Below, piece by piece: positions 17,276 through 26,165 of a stretch of DNA of 64,000 nt (its first letter is position 1; each line of letters opens with the position of its first letter). The stretch is from Planctomycetota bacterium. GTDB taxonomy: Bacteria > Planctomycetota > SZUA-567. The DNA is taken from the NCBI GenBank assembly GCA_020060765.1, contig JAGUZQ010000034.1:99015-163014 (forward strand), read 5' to 3'. Made by a program: the position numbers and the translations under genes. The notes below the pieces were generated by a model. It was given only the letters and a program-made list of their open reading frames with translations. It was not told the DNA's origin and made no database searches.

Positions 17276-20200
17276 TTATTGCACCGGGGCGAACTTAGTC
17301 TCGCGCAGCGGCAGCCAGAGCGAAATCCGGTCGGCCTTCCTGTCCCAGACCGCTATTTGCAGATTTTCCGCCGACCCGCCGCGCAGAATGCGCCCATCGG
17401 CTAGCGTAACCTCCAGCCTTATGTTGCGACAGCGAACGGTAGCCGCTCCCTGCGGGCGCAATACTTCCAGGCGATTGCCCCATTGCAGTCTCGCCACGTT
17501 TTCCGGCGTCAATTCCTGCGTTAAGGTTTCCCACTGGTTGGCTTTGTTAAAGGAAAGTTGCGCCACTGTCGCGCCGTTCAGCGTAAGTTCCGGTGTCGGC
17601 GTCTGTTCCTTTTCCGGATTCAAGGCATATTCCAGCGTCAGCTTCGCGCCGGTTGCCGCTCCGGCCGCGGGGAAGGCTGTCTCCAACGGAGGAGCAACCG
17701 TAAAGTCGCAGGAACCCAGCTCCAGTCCGGCGGTGGAACTGCGGTGTTCCTGCGGCTGGAGCGAGGAAAAAACGCGTGTGCCGTCGGCGAGCAGCAACTC
17801 CAGGCAGACATTGCGTATGCCGTAATAATCGACGCCGGGATTTTGCAAAGCCAGCGTATTAGTCTGGCGAATAAGCGGGAAAGACTCTGGCGGAATCTCG
17901 ACCTTCGTCACCGCCCAGTCGGGAAACTCTGCGTTACACCGCGCGAGCTTGGCGATCTCCCGCCCATTCAGCAGAATCGGCTTGGCGTATTTCCCGTCGC
18001 CGGAACCGGTAGCCTCGCATTTAAACCAGGCGCGCGCGATTTTCCCCAATTCCTCCTCCGCCTGCAAAGCCTGGGATAGAATTTCCACCTTCGCTTCTCG
18101 ACTGGCGTCGCCGACACTGACGCGCAAACTGGCAATCCCCCGCCGCCCCGCCGTCAGGCTCAACGTCTGTTCGCTTTCGCTCCGCGCCGACAGCGTGAGG
18201 GGAATGCTCTCCAGCAGCGCGCCGTCTTCTTCCAGCAGCAGTTGCTCCTGCCGCCAGTAAGCCAGATTAGTGATCCGCGCCGTGAGGGTGAATTGCTTCC
18301 CCGCCTCGACTTTAACCGGCGCATCGACCAAAGACAAAACCAGCGGCTGGCGCAGCAGCACCGCCGAAGTTTCCCGCACCGTCAGATTGTCGGCGGTAAA
18401 GACCAGCGTGACCGGAACAAACTCCGCGCCCCGCGCCCAGGCGTCAGCAGTGTCGATCTGCACCGGAATAGAACGACTCTCTCCCGCCGCCGCCTCGCAG
18501 GGTAAGGAAACCTGTTTGTTGGCATATTCCACCGTCAGCGTACCACGCAGATTCCCGGCAGTGAGGTTGTCCAACGACACGACGACTTCCTGCTTGCCCG
18601 GCGCAAATGACAGGCAGCTTTCCGCTGTCAAGGCGAGATGCGCGCCGGTCTTCTCGAAATTCACCACCGTGGCGCTGCGATGAACCGGCAGGGTGAGGCG
18701 GTAGGCGCCTTGCTCCGGCGCGCAGTTCAGCTTCATCTTTCCCGGCCAGGCGGGGCTGGTCAGGTATATTGCTTTATATGAATTATCGTCGAAGCGAGCC
18801 GTTATTTTGCGGTTGTACAATTCGCCAGCCTGATCGCTGTAGGAGGCGTCCCATGTCACCAGCGTCACGATTCCCCGCCCCTGCGGATCGACAAAGATAT
18901 TGCCTTCCAGCTCTGCCGGTGTCTCCAGCGCGTTTTCCGTCAGCACCCAGCGTTTCCCGCGCAACTGGCGGAAAAACGGACGATAAGCGTCGCCAGCGTC
19001 GAGAATCCGGCGGCGCTCCTGTTTCCAGTCCAGTGTGTTGGGGTATTTGAATTTCCGCACCACCGAGGGCTGCACTCCGGAAATCAGGGAACGTTTAAGC
19101 ACCTTCTCCCAGCCCTTTGCTCCTTCCTTTTCCGAGATACCGGTCAGAATGCAGACCGGCTTGCCCAAGATGCCGAGAAACCGGCTGCGCTCCATCCCGG
19201 CGCTGCCGCCCTCTGCCATGATGCCGTCGAAATACCGCCCCACGTCGACCGTATAACAGCCGTTGCCCCAGAGCGAAAGATTTTTCGGGTGCAGCTTTTC
19301 CACCACCTTGGGCGTAAAGTCGATATAGCCAAAACGGTTATTGTAGACCGGCACGCCCTGCACCATGCTGATGCCATCCTGCCGCGCGTAGTCGTAATGG
19401 AAGTAACAGACCTGGTCGTTGAAAATGCCGTCCAGTTCGGGATAGGTGGCGATGATCTTATCAACCTGATCCAGAATATATTTACTCCAGTTGTTCTGGG
19501 GGTCAACCGCCATCAGGATGCAGGTGTCTTCGTATTGAATCCACGGGTCGCCCTGGGTGTTTTTCGTACCGATTGCCTCGGGATATTCCGCGCGCGCGAA
19601 ATCGGTCCAGCAGTCGTTCTGGTTCCAATAGATAAGAGCCTGGGCGTTTACCCCGTGCAGGCGGCGGATAAAGTCGCGCACCTGTTCGTGGGTCTGGTCG
19701 GGCTCGCCCAGTTCCTCCACGCTCTTGCCCGGCTTCCCTTGCGCCCGCAAATTCGTATACCGGTCGCTTTGCGCCCAGTGGTAGGGTTCGGTTTCGGAAA
19801 CGTATTTGCCGTAAAACGGGTAGGTGCCATGCACTTCCCACCAGGTCAGGTCCTGCGCCGCGCAATCCTGCAACTCGTCGTCCTCGATCGGACGCCAGCT
19901 CGACATGGGGCCGTCGGTTTCCAGCGCCTTGGGTAACGAGAGTTCCAGCCAGTCCCGGTACTTGTCCGCGAACCAGCGCACCGCGCAGCGCCAGTCGCCG
20001 CCGTGAAAAAAGACGAAATAGGTGAACTTCCTCGCCACTCCCGGCTTCATCCAGATATTCCTGGCTTCCATAGTCAACTGCCCGTCAGGCTGGACAATGA
20101 ATTTCTGCTGGGTGATTTTTTCCGCCGGATCGCGCACCACGGAAATGCCGCCGACGTGCTGGCGATAGGCAGTCCACATCGGAAACGCCATCAGCGGATA

Positions 20201-20695
20201 GCCCGCCTCCAGCGGTTCATGCAAGCTGTCGAAGGCGTGATGGTTTTCCTCGTCAGTGAGGAAAATGGAAGTTCCCGCCAGCGCCAACGGCAAATTCCAG
20301 GCGACAGTGGCGCCGAAATCCTTTTCACCTTTATAGGTAAATTCCACGCTGAAAACCAGATGGTCGCCTGCGTTACGGTATTCCAGCTTTCCGGCAAATT
20401 CCTCGCCTGTCAGTTGATAACTCGCGCTTTCGGCAGTGTTGGCGGCGTCGGCGGTAACCGCGAGAACGAATTCACGTTTCGCATTCATCTCGTCCTTGAT
20501 GCTGAGGCCGGTTTCCGCGCTCAACCAGGAGGTTTCGCCTTGCCGCAATTTGCTCAACATGCCGGTCTGGGGGTTGATTTCGTATTGCATGGCAGACTCC
20601 ACTTCCCCTGCCCCAGACCAGGCCGCAGTCAGCAAAAACACGAGATTTGCCAGCGCCACCCTGAATAATAATGATCTGCGTGAAGTCTGCGGCAT
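17276..20695 (-). CDS. Large secreted glycoside-hydrolase-like protein
   Basis: This 1139-residue protein is chosen to start at ATG 20695 (AAAGG site), giving a signal peptide (MPQTSRRSLLFRVALANLVF, then LLTAAWSGAGEV). The first ~250 residues are beta-rich (a supersandwich-like domain). Residues about 250-560 look like a TIM barrel with WWEVHGTYPFYGKYV, INWNQND-like YWNQNDCWTDFA, ELDGIFNDQVCYFHYDYAR and GRYFDGIMAEGG, the arrangement of alpha-galactosidase-like uncharacterised families (DUF6259-type). The rest is several beta domains. The Asp and Glu in GIFNDQ and IMAEGG are candidate acids. Probably exported polysaccharide degradation; the exact family is uncertain. Confidence 0.72.
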   Translation of the reverse strand: MPQTSRRSLLFRVALANLVFLLTAAWSGAGEVESAMQYEINPQTGMLSKLRQGETSWLSAETGLSIKDEMNAKREFVLAVTADAANTAESASYQLTGEEFAGKLEYRNAGDHLVFSVEFTYKGEKDFGATVAWNLPLALAGTSIFLTDEENHHAFDSLHEPLEAGYPLMAFPMWTAYRQHVGGISVVRDPAEKITQQKFIVQPDGQLTMEARNIWMKPGVARKFTYFVFFHGGDWRCAVRWFADKYRDWLELSLPKALETDGPMSSWRPIEDDELQDCAAQDLTWWEVHGTYPFYGKYVSETEPYHWAQSDRYTNLRAQGKPGKSVEELGEPDQTHEQVRDFIRRLHGVNAQALIYWNQNDCWTDFARAEYPEAIGTKNTQGDPWIQYEDTCILMAVDPQNNWSKYILDQVDKIIATYPELDGIFNDQVCYFHYDYARQDGISMVQGVPVYNNRFGYIDFTPKVVEKLHPKNLSLWGNGCYTVDVGRYFDGIMAEGGSAGMERSRFLGILGKPVCILTGISEKEGAKGWEKVLKRSLISGVQPSVVRKFKYPNTLDWKQERRRILDAGDAYRPFFRQLRGKRWVLTENALETPAELEGNIFVDPQGRGIVTLVTWDASYSDQAGELYNRKITARFDDNSYKAIYLTSPAWPGKMKLNCAPEQGAYRLTLPVHRSATVVNFEKTGAHLALTAESCLSFAPGKQEVVVSLDNLTAGNLRGTLTVEYANKQVSLPCEAAAGESRSIPVQIDTADAWARGAEFVPVTLVFTADNLTVRETSAVLLRQPLVLSLVDAPVKVEAGKQFTLTARITNLAYWRQEQLLLEEDGALLESIPLTLSARSESEQTLSLTAGRRGIASLRVSVGDASREAKVEILSQALQAEEELGKIARAWFKCEATGSGDGKYAKPILLNGREIAKLARCNAEFPDWAVTKVEIPPESFPLIRQTNTLALQNPGVDYYGIRNVCLELLLADGTRVFSSLQPQEHRSSTAGLELGSCDFTVAPPLETAFPAAGAATGAKLTLEYALNPEKEQTPTPELTLNGATVAQLSFNKANQWETLTQELTPENVARLQWGNRLEVLRPQGAATVRCRNIRLEVTLADGRILRGGSAENLQIAVWDRKADRISLWLPLRETKFAPVQ

Positions 20696-20750
20696 AACTT
20701 GCCTTTCTTGTCCAAAGCCGTGAAAAGTGGAACTGTTTTTCAAAACCCAT

Positions 20751-20783
20751 CTGTATATATACAGCAGGTTTTGCGTTAGTCAA
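20751..20783 (-). promoter_or_regulatory. Promoter with palindromic operator over the -10 box
   Basis: On the minus strand, TTGACT (20783-20778), a 16-base spacer and TATATA (20761-20756) form a good sigma-70-type promoter for the 1139-residue protein operon. The -10 lies inside the perfect 14-base palindrome CTGTATATATACAG (20751-20764), flanked by near-symmetric AAAACC and GGTTTT. This is the expected geometry for repression, and the GntR/LacI-type regulator encoded second in the operon is the obvious candidate. Confidence 0.7.
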
Positions 20784-21001
20784 ATTCTTGTTTCCAAATA
20801 TTTGCAGAAATTTTTTACGCTTCAGGAGGTAAGGGAGCAGGAAAACAAGCTCTCTTTCTGGGACGGGGATTTGGGAATGAGGTTCAGGTAAGACCAATAT
20901 AGCCAGCGCAATAAGTTAAACTTCTGTCAGTCATGGCATATACAAGCCTTTGATAAATAAAAAGATAAGATCATTCGAAGCGTTATATACGCATACACAG
21001 G
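20784..21001. other. Intergenic stretch without recognisable gene
   Basis: This stretch is AT-richer than its surroundings and lies between the promoter above and the 3' end of the antiporter gene (together with 20696-20783 a 306-base gap). No protein with a ribosome site, tRNA or strong terminator is visible. A small dyad GCGTTATATACGC lies near 20981-20993. Confidence 0.5.
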
Positions 21002-22693
21002 CTACGCCAGAGCCGGTTTCGCGCCATGCCCCGGTTGCTGGCGGCGAAAGGTTTCCTCTGCTACGCGCTTACGCGCCAACATCATGTCCAGCATCCCCAC
21101 CGGCTTATGCCCATCGCCTTTAGCTACTACCGGCATCTGGTCGATTTTCAGTTCCCGCATCCGCCGCATCACCTCCAGCAGCGACTCCTCCGGCGTGGTC
21201 TGGTCTGTCGCAGGCAGCATCACATCAGAGGCAATGATCCAGTCCCACGACGACTGGTCGGCCAGCAGCGCCTTCATCCCCCCGAGGGAAAAGATACCAG
21301 ACAAGCTGCCGTCGGCCTTCACTACCGGATAGACCAGGTAATCATGTTCCACCAGCGTGCGCATGGCCGCCACCAGCGGCGTGCTTTCGGGAATAGCGAC
21401 CACATCCTTGTCCATGGCGTCTGAAACTTTCCAGCTCGCTTCCACATCCTCCTCCGTGATGTTGCGTCCGATTTCGCCCGCCAGCTTGACCGCCAGCTTG
21501 ACCATCGGCGGCCCGATAAGCTGAACCACCAGCGTTGTCGCCGTCACGGCAAAGATGATGGCGTCGCCCAGGGACAGCCCCGGCGTGGCGGAAATTCCGG
21601 CGAGGTGGTGGCTGGCCATGATTGACAAGCCGATCGCCACGCCGCCCTGCGCGAAAATGCCCATGCCCAGGTATTTGCGCACCGCCGGATCGCTGCCGGT
21701 CAGTTTCGCCCCCAGCCACGCTCCCGCCATTTTTCCGCCGCTGCGACCGACGATATAAACCGCGACAATCGCCCACAGCCAGCCCGGCATTCCCGACACT
21801 GTCAGCCGCGCGCCGACCAACACGAAAAAAATCACGTAAATCGGGATGGAAAATCCGCGCATGATCTTGAACAAGTCCTCGCTGCGGCGCGGTGCCAGGT
21901 TGATCAACGCGAACCCCAGGGTCATCGCCGCGAGAATCACGTCCATCCCCGCGTATTCGGAAATGCTGATCAGCAGCATGATCATGCCAATAGAGATGGC
22001 CAGCGCCTTTTCCGGCTGCGGCAGCCAACGCAACAGGAACCGCAAAAGCAAGGCAAAGACCAGACCCAGCGCCGCCGCGCCGCCCAGTTCCAGCGCGATT
22101 TTGCCCAGTTCCGCCACGAACGAACCGGAGGACTGCGTCAGGAATTCCGCCGCGCTGGTGCCCAGTCCGTAGAGGGTCATGGCCAGCGCGTCGTCCAGCG
22201 CCACGATGGCGGTGATGGAGGTGGTGAGCACCCCCCGCGCGCGGTATTCCCAGAGCACGTCGATGGTCGAGGCAGGGTCGGTGGCAGAGGCTATGGCACC
22301 GAAAACGATTCCCGCCGCCGCCGCGACCGAGATGCTGCCCGAGACATGGTACATGATCAATCCCGACGCCGCGCCTACCAGAATAAACGCACCCAACCCC
22401 TCGCCCAGCAGGATGGCGACGAATTGCCGCATGTATTTCCGGAACGTGTCGATCTTCAGCTCGCCGCCGACCAGGAAACCGATCACACCCAGCGCGAACA
22501 GGTTCAGCGGCCGCAGGGCGACGATGTCGGGAATCCGGATCAGCTGCAAGCCGCTTTCGCCCAGCAGCAGGCCGATAGCGATATAACCGACCACCTGCGG
22601 AATGCGCAGCCGCTGGAACAGCCACGCCCCCAACATGCCCCCGAACACGCCCATGCCCAGAATAAATAGCACGCCCAGTTTTATTTCGTTCAT
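21002..22693 (-). CDS. CPA2-type cation/proton antiporter with CBS domains
   Basis: This 563-residue inner-membrane protein has about 12 hydrophobic helices (residues about 5-390). Typical Kef/NhaP-type motifs include RIPQVVGYIAIGLLLGESGL, GAIASATDPASTIDVL and IVALDDALAMTLYGLG with the acidic pair used for ion exchange. The cytosolic tail (about 425-540) holds a CBS pair: VSDAMDKDVVAIPESTPL and ASDVMLPATDQTTPEESLLE, the usual nucleotide-sensing module. It probably exchanges Na+ or K+ for H+ under control of the CBS domains. The start follows GGAGGAG. Confidence 0.92.
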   Translation of the reverse strand: MNEIKLGVLFILGMGVFGGMLGAWLFQRLRIPQVVGYIAIGLLLGESGLQLIRIPDIVALRPLNLFALGVIGFLVGGELKIDTFRKYMRQFVAILLGEGLGAFILVGAASGLIMYHVSGSISVAAAAGIVFGAIASATDPASTIDVLWEYRARGVLTTSITAIVALDDALAMTLYGLGTSAAEFLTQSSGSFVAELGKIALELGGAAALGLVFALLLRFLLRWLPQPEKALAISIGMIMLLISISEYAGMDVILAAMTLGFALINLAPRRSEDLFKIMRGFSIPIYVIFFVLVGARLTVSGMPGWLWAIVAVYIVGRSGGKMAGAWLGAKLTGSDPAVRKYLGMGIFAQGGVAIGLSIMASHHLAGISATPGLSLGDAIIFAVTATTLVVQLIGPPMVKLAVKLAGEIGRNITEEDVEASWKVSDAMDKDVVAIPESTPLVAAMRTLVEHDYLVYPVVKADGSLSGIFSLGGMKALLADQSSWDWIIASDVMLPATDQTTPEESLLEVMRRMRELKIDQMPVVAKGDGHKPVGMLDMMLARKRVAEETFRRQQPGHGAKPALA

Positions 22694-22777
22694 TTTCGTC
22701 TCCTCCCGCAGCGCGGGAATAGATGGGAAAAAATGGCAAAGTTGGCAGAACCACAGGTTAGCGGCGGGAGCGAAGTG

Positions 22778-23080
22778 TCAGATCAACAGATGCGTGACCG
22801 AGAGGCATTGCACTAACTGGTCGATAAAGGAGAAATACCGTCGCGTGGCACCAGCACCAGGGAAAAGGTTTCTTTGAAGCGGGTTTGACGCAAGCAGGGG
22901 TAGCCGGTTTTCCCACGCCGCCCATTTCTCAATGTCTTCGTCACCCGCCTCGTAATCGTCAGCATGTCGCAGAAGACATGCGGCCTTGTGCGAGACAAAG
23001 GATTTTGCCGAAGACGGTTGCGCTTCCACGGAGGAGGTGGAGATCAGCAACAAGGCGGTCAAGGCGAAGCGCGGCAGCAT
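22778..23080 (-). CDS. Small secreted protein, unknown function
   Basis: This 100-residue protein starts at ATG 23080, 7 bases after GAGG. A clear signal peptide (MLPRFALTALLLISTSSVEA, cleavage near residue 20) precedes a short mature region with two cysteines and a charged stretch DDYEAGDEDIEKWAAW. No family is recognised. It stands alone between the antiporter (same strand, 84 bases downstream) and gcvH. Signal peptide and ribosome site argue for a real gene; homologues would settle it. Confidence 0.55.
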   Translation of the reverse strand: MLPRFALTALLLISTSSVEAQPSSAKSFVSHKAACLLRHADDYEAGDEDIEKWAAWENRLPLLASNPLQRNLFPGAGATRRYFSFIDQLVQCLSVTHLLI

Positions 23081-23208
23081 GGCGATACCTCATATACGCA
23101 CGAAAGGTAAATGTCTCAGCGTAACAGGCGAAACGCGTTTTGTCAAGTTTGGGGTTTGCGCGGGAGGCGGGCTTGCCAAAGCGATCACATTAAAAAAAAC
23201 CTGTGGTT

Positions 23209-23234
23209 GTCATTCCCGCGGAGGCGGGAATGAC
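23209..23234. repeat. REP-like palindrome
   Basis: GTCATTCCCGCG-GA-GGCGGGAATGAC is a near-perfect 26-base palindrome. Related forms occur at 29922-29946 and twice inside 43429-43504, and a decayed one near 36976. The ATTCCC-N-GGGAAT core resembles dRS3-type repeats known from other bacteria. It lies in the 249-base gap between the small secreted protein and the gcvH 3' end, which holds no other feature I recognise. Confidence 0.7.
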
Positions 23235-23310
23235 GTTCGCACGATAACAGTTTATCGCTAAAGAAAGGAGCGCGACAGTCTTGCGCTCGCAGAAGCGCGA
23301 TAACGAAATA

Positions 23311-23329
23311 TGCGCGTGCGGCACGCACC
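23311..23329 (-). repeat. Post-stop palindromic repeat after gcvH
   Basis: On the minus strand, one base after the gcvH TGA, the sequence reads GTGCGTGCCGCACGCGCATA. The same 19-base sequence follows the stop of the esterase at 24747, and a diverged form follows purF. GTGCG/CGCAC can form a short stem-loop, but no T tract follows. Confidence 0.65.
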
Positions 23330-23716
23330 TCAGGCTTCGGCGATGAACTCTTCGTATTCCTCGGCGCTCATGAGATTGTCCAGGTCGGACTTGTCGCTCA
23401 TTTCGACCTTGAAAATCCAGCCCGAGTCGTAGGGGTCGTGGTTGATGTTTTCCGGAGTGTCCTCCAGGTCGGGGTTGACTTCGATAATCACGCCGCCGAC
23501 AGGAGAGAACACGGGGGAAGCCGCCTTGACCGACTCGATATTGGCCGCTTCATCGCCGGCGTTGATCTCGGTGTCGTCTTCAGGCAGTTCGACAAAGGTG
23601 ATGTCGCCAAGTTCACTCTGGGCGTGGTCGGAAATGCCGATGGTGGCGACATTCTCCTCGACCAGAACCCATTCATGGGTCTTCGCGAAAAACAGGTCTA
23701 CCGGTACGTTACTCAT
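23330..23716 (-). CDS. gcvH: Glycine cleavage system H protein
   Basis: This 128-residue lipoyl-carrier protein has the lipoylation site in ESVKAAS (Lys64), preceded by AKTHEWV, TIGISDHAQSELGDI and FVELPE. These are the standard H-protein motifs. It shuttles aminomethyl groups between the P, T and L proteins. None of gcvP, gcvT or lpd is in this window, so this copy stands alone; it could serve a distant complex or lipoate metabolism. The ATG follows GGAGAGG. Confidence 0.95.
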   Translation of the reverse strand: MSNVPVDLFFAKTHEWVLVEENVATIGISDHAQSELGDITFVELPEDDTEINAGDEAANIESVKAASPVFSPVGGVIIEVNPDLEDTPENINHDPYDSGWIFKVEMSDKSDLDNLMSAEEYEEFIAEA

Positions 23717-23824
23717 GCTGGCCTCTCCTTATCCGTCTGGAACTGGCGAATTTCCGCAAGCTGATGGCTGAAAATCATGCCTAATCTGATACCCGCAAGC
23801 GGCGGGGTTTGTCAATAGTTATAA

Positions 23825-24457
23825 TCATTTTTTTTCGTATCTTTTTGACGATGAATCAGCCCCGGCCATTTTCTCCAGAAAAGTCTCCAGCAATACCGGT
23901 TCGCCTCCGGGCTTTTCCCGGCGGACGGTGACCGCGACGGGGTATATTTTTATCTTGCCCTGTTCCGCATTATCGCCTGATGTCCACTCGCACAAACGAT
24001 AGATGCCATAGTTGAAATTAGTCAAAATGCAAACGGGAGTGGTATGCAAATCGGAGTCGCTTTTATCATTCAGCAATAACAGATAGACCCCGTTGATTTC
24101 CAGCGGCAGGGGCGATTGGGAGATGTAGCGGCACAGTTCCGTGGGAACGGTATTGTCCTCGCCGCCGCTTTGCAGATACATGCCCACGGGAATGGAAATT
24201 TCTTGTCCTGCGGCAAGTTTGCCCTTGTAGGTTGCGCCGATTTTTATGGTAGCTGAATATACAAAGCAAAGGGAGTTTTTGATCTTACATTCATCCCGAT
24301 GAAAGCCGATCACTCGGCCTGTCACTGCCGCCTCGCATTTGCCGAAGATAACTTCCGGCGGTTCGTCCGCGCAGTTTTCAGGCAGATATGCCAGCGCCGC
24401 GCCCGAGACCGCCAGCAGAGCCAGCAGTGCAAACGCGCTTTTGCGTAATGAAAACAT
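23825..24457 (-). CDS. Secreted cysteine-rich protein, possibly TIMP/NTR-like OB fold
   Basis: This 210-residue protein is chosen to start at ATG 24457, just after AGGAGG; an ATG five codons upstream lacks a site. The signal peptide is MFSLRKSAFALLALLAVSGA followed by ALA. The mature part has about eight cysteines and a beta-rich region, KCEAAVTGRVIGF then VYSATIKIGATYKGKLAAGQ and EISIPVGMY, like the OB-fold 'tissue inhibitor' (NTR) proteins seen in many bacteria. The probable location is the periplasm or outside the cell. Function is not recognisable. Confidence 0.62.
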   Translation of the reverse strand: MFSLRKSAFALLALLAVSGAALAYLPENCADEPPEVIFGKCEAAVTGRVIGFHRDECKIKNSLCFVYSATIKIGATYKGKLAAGQEISIPVGMYLQSGGEDNTVPTELCRYISQSPLPLEINGVYLLLLNDKSDSDLHTTPVCILTNFNYGIYRLCEWTSGDNAEQGKIKIYPVAVTVRREKPGGEPVLLETFLEKMAGADSSSKRYEKK

Positions 24458-24541
24458 GCCACCTCCTATCATATTAGCTCGATAACTTTCCGCTTCGAAA
24501 TTATCAAAAAAACTTCGACCTAATTATCCCAACCAGGCAGA

Positions 24542-24621
24542 TGCGTGGGAGCAGCCGGAGGCGATGCTGGCACCGACGCGGTTTAGTCGGTGTTTAGCAT
24601 CGTTGGAGGCGCGACTACGCA
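24542..24621. other. Strongly structured intergenic segment
   Basis: Two nested stems, CGATGCT (24562-24568) with AGCATCG (24596-24602) and CACCGAC (24571-24577) with GTCGGTG (24586-24592), enclose an 8-base loop. An outer pair TGCGT(24542-24546)/ACGCA(24617-24621) may close it. It lies in the 289-base gap between the esterase 3' end and the cysteine-rich protein's start. There is no T tract, so it is not a standard terminator. It could be a leader RNA element, a small RNA or a mobile palindrome. Confidence 0.5.
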
Positions 24622-24725
24622 GATGCCGGACGGATAAGCTGTTGCCGAAAATCTCCTGTCGCCTTAATACCGCGAACGAAGGGAGCGCGGAAGCTTGGAA
24701 CCTGCGCAAACGCGCCAGCGAAGTA

Positions 24726-24744
24726 TGCGCGTGCGGCACGCACT
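24726..24744 (-). repeat. Post-stop palindromic repeat after esterase
   Basis: On the minus strand, three bases after the esterase TAA, GTGCGTGCCGCACGCGCAT is repeated exactly as after gcvH. It continues ACTTCGCTGGCGCGTTTGCGCA, similar in layout to the purF copy. Confidence 0.65.
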
Positions 24745-24746
24745 GC

Positions 24747-26132
24747 TTACATCCAGCTTGCAGCCGGCAGTTTCTTCGCCTTTTCCTTCAAATCCTTGAA
24801 ATTGAATTCGTTTTTATTGGTGAACTGGTACAACCATTCCGCCGCCTTGATAAAAATATCGTTAGGCGGCATGTGCCCGCAGTCCAATTCGTGGTATTCG
24901 TAGTTCGCGCCCAGAGCCTTCATCTTCTGGTCTGCCTTTCTGCCCCATTCCACCGGCACCGTCGTGTCTTTGGAGCCGTGGATGATGAAGATCGGCAGCC
25001 CTGCCGCGCCCTCGATCGGCAGCGGTTCCCACCACGCCGCGCTCGGGCTGCAACCGGCGAACATTTCCGGAAAACGGCAGGCGAAATGCCAGGCGCCGTG
25101 CCCGCCCATGGACGAACCCATGATATAAATCCGCGTCCGGTCGACCCGCCAGCGGCGCATCACCTCGCGGATGGTGTCCAGCACGTATTCCGTTTCCGTG
25201 GGAGCCGACCACCAGGTATTGATATGGTTGGGAAACAGCGCGATGCTTTTCTGAAACAGCGGTATCACCTGGTGCAGGGCGACGATGTTCTCGGCCGTCC
25301 CCGCGCCCTTCGCGCCGCCGTGGAGATAGATAAACAGGGGCAGGCCGCTCTTCTTCGGATCGTAATGCTTGGAGACGTAAACGTGATGCCAGGCGGTTTC
25401 CTGGTCATAGCCGGGGGTCTTCTGTTTCTGGAGCAGGCCGGTGGGACTTTTCAGCCATTGGGTAAACGGGTCAAGCACCTCTTTGGCCGGAGAGTAACCG
25501 GCGTCTTTCAGTTGCTTGAGATATTCGTCCTGTTGTTCTTTTTCCATGGCGCAATATTGCAGCGCAACGTCGTCTGCCTTGAGCCACTTATCATCCAGCT
25601 TCACCACGTAACCCAGCGCCTTGCGTGCGTCTGGCTGTTCGGGGTCGGTTTCGAGAATTTTCGCGCCGAGTTCGCTCATCTGCGCGGAGAGGGAATTCTT
25701 CTCGCACCATTTCAACAGTTCCAGCCTCGCGGTCGCATCGTTTTCCGGCAAGGCGTTTTTCCTGGTTTCGTATTCCGCCACAAGAGCTTCTGTTTCCAGC
25801 ACTTCCGCCTTGCCTGCAAGCTTTTCTTTTTTGCACCATTTAATCAGTTTGCTGTAACCATCGGGCGAGGGTTTATCCTTCAGCTTGGCATATTTTTCCT
25901 GATATTCCGCCTCGGTGATAAGCCCCTCCACTTCCTTTTCCTGGCGGGAGAGACGTTGTTTCTTGCACCACTTGGCCAGCTTTTTCAGTTCCTTAGCGTC
26001 GCTCTTGTCGACTTCTGCCAGTTTTTTGGCATACTCAACCAGCTGGGGACTGTCCTGATTGGCCGCGTGGACAATCGCATTGTACGCGAAAAAAATCATA
26101 CCGGAAAAAGCCAGTATTCTGACAGCGACCAT
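24747..26132 (-). CDS. Secreted esterase (CE1/feruloyl esterase-like) with N-terminal helical repeats
   Basis: This 461-residue exported protein has a signal peptide (MVAVRILAFSGMIFFAYNAI, then VHA). Residues about 35-165 contain three helical repeats with the shared core K-L-A-K-W-C-K-K (also LIKWCKKEKLA and LLKWCEKNSLS). The catalytic domain (about 235-445) has LFIYLHGG, the nucleophile motif GSSMGGHGA (Ser341), IIHGSKDTTVP with the acid and ELDCGHMP with the His, as in feruloyl esterase and PHB-depolymerase-like enzymes. It probably removes ester groups from polysaccharides outside the cytoplasm. The ATG follows AGGAG. Confidence 0.85.
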   Translation of the reverse strand: MVAVRILAFSGMIFFAYNAIVHAANQDSPQLVEYAKKLAEVDKSDAKELKKLAKWCKKQRLSRQEKEVEGLITEAEYQEKYAKLKDKPSPDGYSKLIKWCKKEKLAGKAEVLETEALVAEYETRKNALPENDATARLELLKWCEKNSLSAQMSELGAKILETDPEQPDARKALGYVVKLDDKWLKADDVALQYCAMEKEQQDEYLKQLKDAGYSPAKEVLDPFTQWLKSPTGLLQKQKTPGYDQETAWHHVYVSKHYDPKKSGLPLFIYLHGGAKGAGTAENIVALHQVIPLFQKSIALFPNHINTWWSAPTETEYVLDTIREVMRRWRVDRTRIYIMGSSMGGHGAWHFACRFPEMFAGCSPSAAWWEPLPIEGAAGLPIFIIHGSKDTTVPVEWGRKADQKMKALGANYEYHELDCGHMPPNDIFIKAAEWLYQFTNKNEFNFKDLKEKAKKLPAASWM

Positions 26133-26165
26133 CGGTTTCTCCTGTAACCATAAACCTGAAGTTTG

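Noticed and set aside
21342..22754. 470-codon minus-strand frame
   Set aside because: It is a shifted frame of the antiporter gene, with Gly/Arg/His-rich low-quality sequence.
23330..23716. Complete glycine cleavage operon
   Set aside because: Only gcvH is present; neighbours are unrelated.
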